Assembly (NCBI GenBank): GCA_009746045.1
Contig: RPFO01000249.1
Coordinates: 1-25,904 of the forward strand
Direction: 5' to 3'
DNA: 25,904 nt
DNA from: Mesostigma viride
Taxonomy: Eukaryota > Streptophyta > Mesostigmatophyceae > Mesostigmatales > Mesostigmataceae
In this document: positions 23,444 through 25,904 of the stretch, one piece after another
Position numbering within the stretch: the stretch's first letter is position 1
Layout of the letters: the number at the start of each line of letters is the position of its first letter
Made by a program: the position numbers and the translations under genes
Notes under the pieces: generated by a model
Told to the model about the DNA's origin: nothing
Database searches by the model: none
What the model saw: the letters and a program-made list of their open reading frames with translations, nothing else

Positions 23444-23920
23444 ATGGCCGCGTCCGAGCCCGAAGTGGTCCCCGCGACCCTGGCGGAACCCCGCAAGTCC
23501 CAACGGGAGAGGGCCGTCCAGGTGAAGCTTCGAGACGAACTGGGTTGCGAAATGGAGGTGCCTTGTCGCGCGGGAAAGATCGACCTATTGTGTCGCAAAC
23601 GCAAGCTGATGATCGAAGTCAAGGAGTGGAGCAGTTGGACGGCCGGGATCGGTCAACTGCTCGCGTACGGCGAGGATTTCGCCGGATTCAAAAAACGACT
23701 GCATCTATTCCGCGCCCCGTGGTCCCACAGCGTGTCCCCGAAGAGATTGCAGTTTATCGGTGACGTTTGCAAGAAGCGCGGTATACAATTGACGCTAGAC
23801 GGTAGCATCGGGTTGCAAGACGCGACCGATCGGCCCTCGAGGACTCTGCGAGACAGGCTATCTAGACTACTCCATTGCAGATGTTTCGCGAATTCGGAAC
23901 GTTTGTTTTATTCGCAATAA
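23444..23920 (+). CDS. PD-(D/E)XK nuclease-like protein (158 aa)
   Basis: Residues 20-80 show the PD-(D/E)XK core: a helix with E22, then CRAGKIDLLC with D47, LMIEVKEW with E58 and K60, and GQLLAY (70-75), the usual helix after the catalytic strand. This fold is used by Holliday junction resolvases, repair nucleases and restriction enzymes. The match suggests a small stand-alone DNA nuclease, but the substrate cannot be read from the sequence. It begins at ATG 23444; AATAAA directly follows the stop (about 23918-23923). Confidence 0.8.
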   Translation: MAASEPEVVPATLAEPRKSQRERAVQVKLRDELGCEMEVPCRAGKIDLLCRKRKLMIEVKEWSSWTAGIGQLLAYGEDFAGFKKRLHLFRAPWSHSVSPKRLQFIGDVCKKRGIQLTLDGSIGLQDATDRPSRTLRDRLSRLLHCRCFANSERLFYSQ

Positions 23921-23926
23921 AAGGAA

Positions 23927-24793
23927 TCAATATCCGATGCCTAACTTGATGTACCCGGGGTACACCGGCCTCTTGGACTTCGCCAACAGGTTTTTGAACG
24001 CGTTGATCGCGAAGTAGAACAAAAAGAGGGGGTTTTCCTTCTGAAAGAGTTCCGTCACCGTCTGGACGCTTTCGGGGATGCCGACGACGAAATCCTTCAT
24101 CTGGTTCAGATCCACACGGCCCCACGTCTTCGGGTCCGTCTTATCCGTCTCCGGCATCGGGGGGAACACGCCCGCGGGGACGTCCTTGCTTCCGTAGTAC
24201 CCCGCGTAGTCGGACGTCTCGTACCGGAACGGGTCGAGGTCTCCCGCCCCTCCGTGGACGTACACGAAGTCCCCGTGAAACCCGTGCAGGTCTCGCACTC
24301 GGACGCCGGGCAGCGAAACGCTGTGGACGAACCGGAACCTGGCGAGGATCGTCGGGATGCGCGGGACGACCCCTGTGTCCTTGGGTCCTCGGATGTACGT
24401 CCCCGGGATCTGGGACAAAAGCGACCCGTCCGCGTAATCGTACAACACCAAGTTCCCGTTGAATAGGAGCCCGCTGTTTCCCAAGAGGACGGGGAACGTG
24501 ACGGCCGAGCCGGTCCGCGGACAGTACGTCACGCTGTTCCCGAACAGGTGGACGATCTCGTACTTCTCGATCAGCGACAGGGGCACGACGACCATGTTCT
24601 CCCCCATGACCACGCACACCACCATCGAGTCCGGAGTCAGGTACCCCGGCTCGTCCTTGGACAAGATCGGTTCGGCCAGCGGCTTCGTGCGGTCGAGATC
24701 CACCGCGTGGGGCGGTTGTCCTCGCGCCCCGACGAGACGACGGCGGATGCTCCCCGTGTCGATCGCCATGTGACGCGCGGCGGCGTTTACCAT
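23927..24793 (-). CDS. DUF3179-family protein (288 aa)
   Basis: The core closely follows the DUF3179 pattern known from bacteria and archaea: VVPLSLIEKYEIVHLFGNS, TYCPRTGSAVTF (89-100), SGLLFNGNLVLYD (107-119), GSLLSQIPG (123-131), and a later region in place of the usual family tail (VHGGAGDLDPFRYETSDYAG). The biochemical role of DUF3179 is not established, to my knowledge. Bacterial members often read TYCPLCGT or TYCPLTGS; here it is TYCPRTGS, retaining the cysteine. The ATG at 24793 overlaps the stop of the upstream gene as TAATG. A start at residue 9 is also possible. A hydrophobic C-terminal segment (NPLFLFYFAINAF) may associate with membranes. Confidence 0.75.
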   Translation of the reverse strand: MVNAAARHMAIDTGSIRRRLVGARGQPPHAVDLDRTKPLAEPILSKDEPGYLTPDSMVVCVVMGENMVVVPLSLIEKYEIVHLFGNSVTYCPRTGSAVTFPVLLGNSGLLFNGNLVLYDYADGSLLSQIPGTYIRGPKDTGVVPRIPTILARFRFVHSVSLPGVRVRDLHGFHGDFVYVHGGAGDLDPFRYETSDYAGYYGSKDVPAGVFPPMPETDKTDPKTWGRVDLNQMKDFVVGIPESVQTVTELFQKENPLFLFYFAINAFKNLLAKSKRPVYPGYIKLGIGY

Positions 24794-25068
24794 TACCTTC
24801 GAAATGTTTCCTTCTCCGGCGCGCACCCGCTCGCCCGCTTCACGAATTCGAGGAACATCGGGAAGTCTGCGTGTCGTAGCAACGGGTAGCCGTACTCCTT
24901 GCACTGTTCCAAGAGGGTGATGTACAAGTTCATGATCTCGTCGCTGTACGTGCTCTCGAAGGACCCGGGACAGTACCGTTCCGCCATGGTATCGTGATCG
25001 TCTCGAGCGGCCGCGACCTCGCCGTTCGCCGTCGTGACGCGATACGCGCCGGTCGCCGGATGTCTCAT
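24793..25068 (-). CDS. Hypothetical protein (91 aa)
   Basis: I do not recognise this protein. It is small and soluble, with a helical C-terminal half (DEIMNLYITLLEQCKEYGYP, then DFPMFLEFVKRASGCAP). Its TAA stop shares a base with the ATG of the DUF3179 gene (TAATG), implying a shared transcript. It starts at ATG 25068 after AT-rich sequence (ATAATCATATAAC) that ends at the start codon. Confidence 0.6.
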   Translation of the reverse strand: MRHPATGAYRVTTANGEVAAARDDHDTMAERYCPGSFESTYSDEIMNLYITLLEQCKEYGYPLLRHADFPMFLEFVKRASGCAPEKETFRR

Positions 25069-25100
25069 GTTATATGATTATCGGGCCATAATTTGCGCTC

Positions 25101-25304
25101 TCACCGGAACGCGCCGGAGGCCATGCCCGGGAGGTAGAGCGCGGCGAGGACCGCGACGAGCCAGAAAGGCGCGATCGTCTGCCGCGCGCCGGTCCCGAAC
25201 GCCAACGGCCGACCGTTCTCGTCGAACATGCACCTCGGACGGAAAAACAGCAGCACGTACGCCGCGGACGAGAAGAGGAGGATGTCGCGGATGGGTCGTT
25301 GCAT
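25101..25304 (-). CDS. Small two-pass membrane protein (67 aa)
   Basis: Two hydrophobic segments (ILLFSSAAYVLLFF and APFWLVAVLAALYLPG) flank a polar loop, RCMFDENGRPLAFGTG. The MFDENG..FG...PFWLV layout resembles a short membrane protein found in several nucleocytoviruses, though I cannot give a family name. It starts at ATG 25304, 29 bases after a TATATCG box. It is probably a virion membrane component, by analogy. Confidence 0.7.
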   Translation of the reverse strand: MQRPIRDILLFSSAAYVLLFFRPRCMFDENGRPLAFGTGARQTIAPFWLVAVLAALYLPGMASGAFR

Positions 25305-25326
25305 GTCTCACCGGCGCGATCGTACA

Positions 25327-25333
25327 CGATATA
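25327..25333 (-). promoter_or_regulatory. TATATCG box
   Basis: On the minus strand TATATCG starts 29 bases before ATG 25304. It directly abuts the TAG stop (25336-25334) of the upstream SLATT gene. Confidence 0.5.
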
Positions 25334-25904
25334 CTACGTACGAACATTGTTTTCGTCGCGCGCGTCGACGCTCATCTCGCTCATATTCCGGCGGATGCGT
25401 CCCGTGTGACTGTCCTGCACGTACGCCGGAAGTGCGGGACTCTCCGAGATCAGGTGGTCGATGTTGATCCGGGTCAGCTGGACGAACTCGTACGCGTTCG
25501 CGCGCTTGGACCGCGGTTTGGACAGTTCCGCGTCGATCTCGCGGTACATAGCGGAGAACTTGTGGGCCGTTTGCTTGTGCTTCTCGCTCCTCTGCGCGAA
25601 CCGGAGGAAGTTTTGCACGCCCGTCAGGGCGCTGACCACCACGCTGATGACTCCCAACGCGATCGTGACGGACACTTCTTCGTCGCATGAATTGATACCC
25701 GCTTTGCTGAAGGCGGTCGCGCCCCCCGCGGCCGAGAGGAGGATCGCCGGGATGCCGAGAAGCTGGGAGAACAGCCCCGCTCGTCGGCCGCGGCCATGTG
25801 CATGTTGCGAAGACCGACCGCCTTCTGTCCCCAGCGATAGATCAGGTGCTCGATGTCGGGCGTCCACTCCGCCCCGATCTCCCCCTCCCCGCTGTCTTCC
25901 GGCG
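25334..25904 (-). CDS. SLATT-like two-helix membrane protein, partial, with apparent frameshift
   Basis: The pattern matches the giant-virus version of the SLATT family: an N-terminal WTPDIEHLIYRWGQKAVGLR...MH segment, two membrane helices (LLGIPAILLSAAGGATAF and VTIALGVISVVVSALTGVQN), then SEKHKQTAHKFSAMYREIDA and a soluble tail. In bacteria SLATT proteins act as membrane effectors tied to nucleotide-signalling defence; the viral role is unknown. The N-terminal segment is in one frame and the rest in the -1 frame; the change falls at a GGGG run (25775-25778). The 5' end lies outside the window and no ATG precedes the first segment here. Confidence 0.7.
   Translation of the reverse strand, partial: AGRQRGGGDRGGVDARHRAPDLSLGTEGGRSSQHAHGRGRRAGLFSQLLGIPAILLSAAGGATAFSKAGINSCDEEVSVTIALGVISVVVSALTGVQNFLRFAQRSEKHKQTAHKFSAMYREIDAELSKPRSKRANAYEFVQLTRINIDHLISESPALPAYVQDSHTGRIRRNMSEMSVDARDENNVRT

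Noticed and set aside
1-25904. CRISPR arrays, insertion sequences and rRNA genes
   Set aside because: I looked for regularly spaced short repeats, transposase motifs with terminal inverted repeats, and rRNA cores and saw none; the only repeats are inside the 6042-12455 coding gene and short promoter-region direct repeats.

Overview
The window looks like part of the genome of a GC-rich large DNA virus of the phylum Nucleocytoviricota (a giant virus). The evidence is a D5-type superfamily 3 helicase, a poxvirus A22-like Holliday junction resolvase, a YqaJ-type exonuclease, an MSV199/Bro-type DNA-binding protein, a Vsr-like nuclease typical of giant viruses, a viral SLATT-type two-helix membrane protein, a RING/TRAF zinc-finger protein, and several small proteins of nucleocytovirus-like architecture. 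There are about 30 tightly packed genes on both strands, no rRNA and no bacterial ribosome-binding sites. Short TATA-like boxes sit just before many start codons. I cannot place it to family or name the host.

Layout. 1-5000: mostly unrecognised small proteins, a protein with a histone-H1-like basic tail, a Vsr-like nuclease, a possible virion protein, and a coiled/acidic protein whose tail overlaps a convergent gene. 5081-5953: RING/TRAF zinc-finger protein. 6042-12455: one 2137-residue protein built from three tiers of internal repeats and visibly less GC-rich than its neighbours. 12458-15122: a small membrane protein and the D5-like helicase. 15274-17582: small proteins, one with an apparent -1 frameshift, and an MSV199-type regulator. 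17806-17869: a tRNA-like element with an intact acceptor stem and T arm but no normal anticodon loop. 17894-19173: two probable nucleocytovirus-type proteins. 19216-21339: a resolvase and a YqaJ exonuclease in tandem, a recombination module. 21413-22791: SET-domain protein and a basic protein. 22802-23920: an anchored or secreted protein and a PD-(D/E)XK nuclease. 23927-25904: a minus-strand run with a DUF3179 protein (a family I know mainly from cellular microbes), two small proteins, and a SLATT-type membrane protein that runs off the window.

How it fits together. The helicase, resolvase, YqaJ exonuclease and two further nucleases suggest genome replication, recombination and concatemer processing. 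The zinc-finger, SET and MSV199 proteins are candidates for host or viral regulation. The membrane proteins may belong to the virion or act on the host. Two genes carry apparent reading-frame breaks at short homopolymers, and a third shows a possible frame offset near its start, so base-call indels in the assembly must be considered before any biological explanation.
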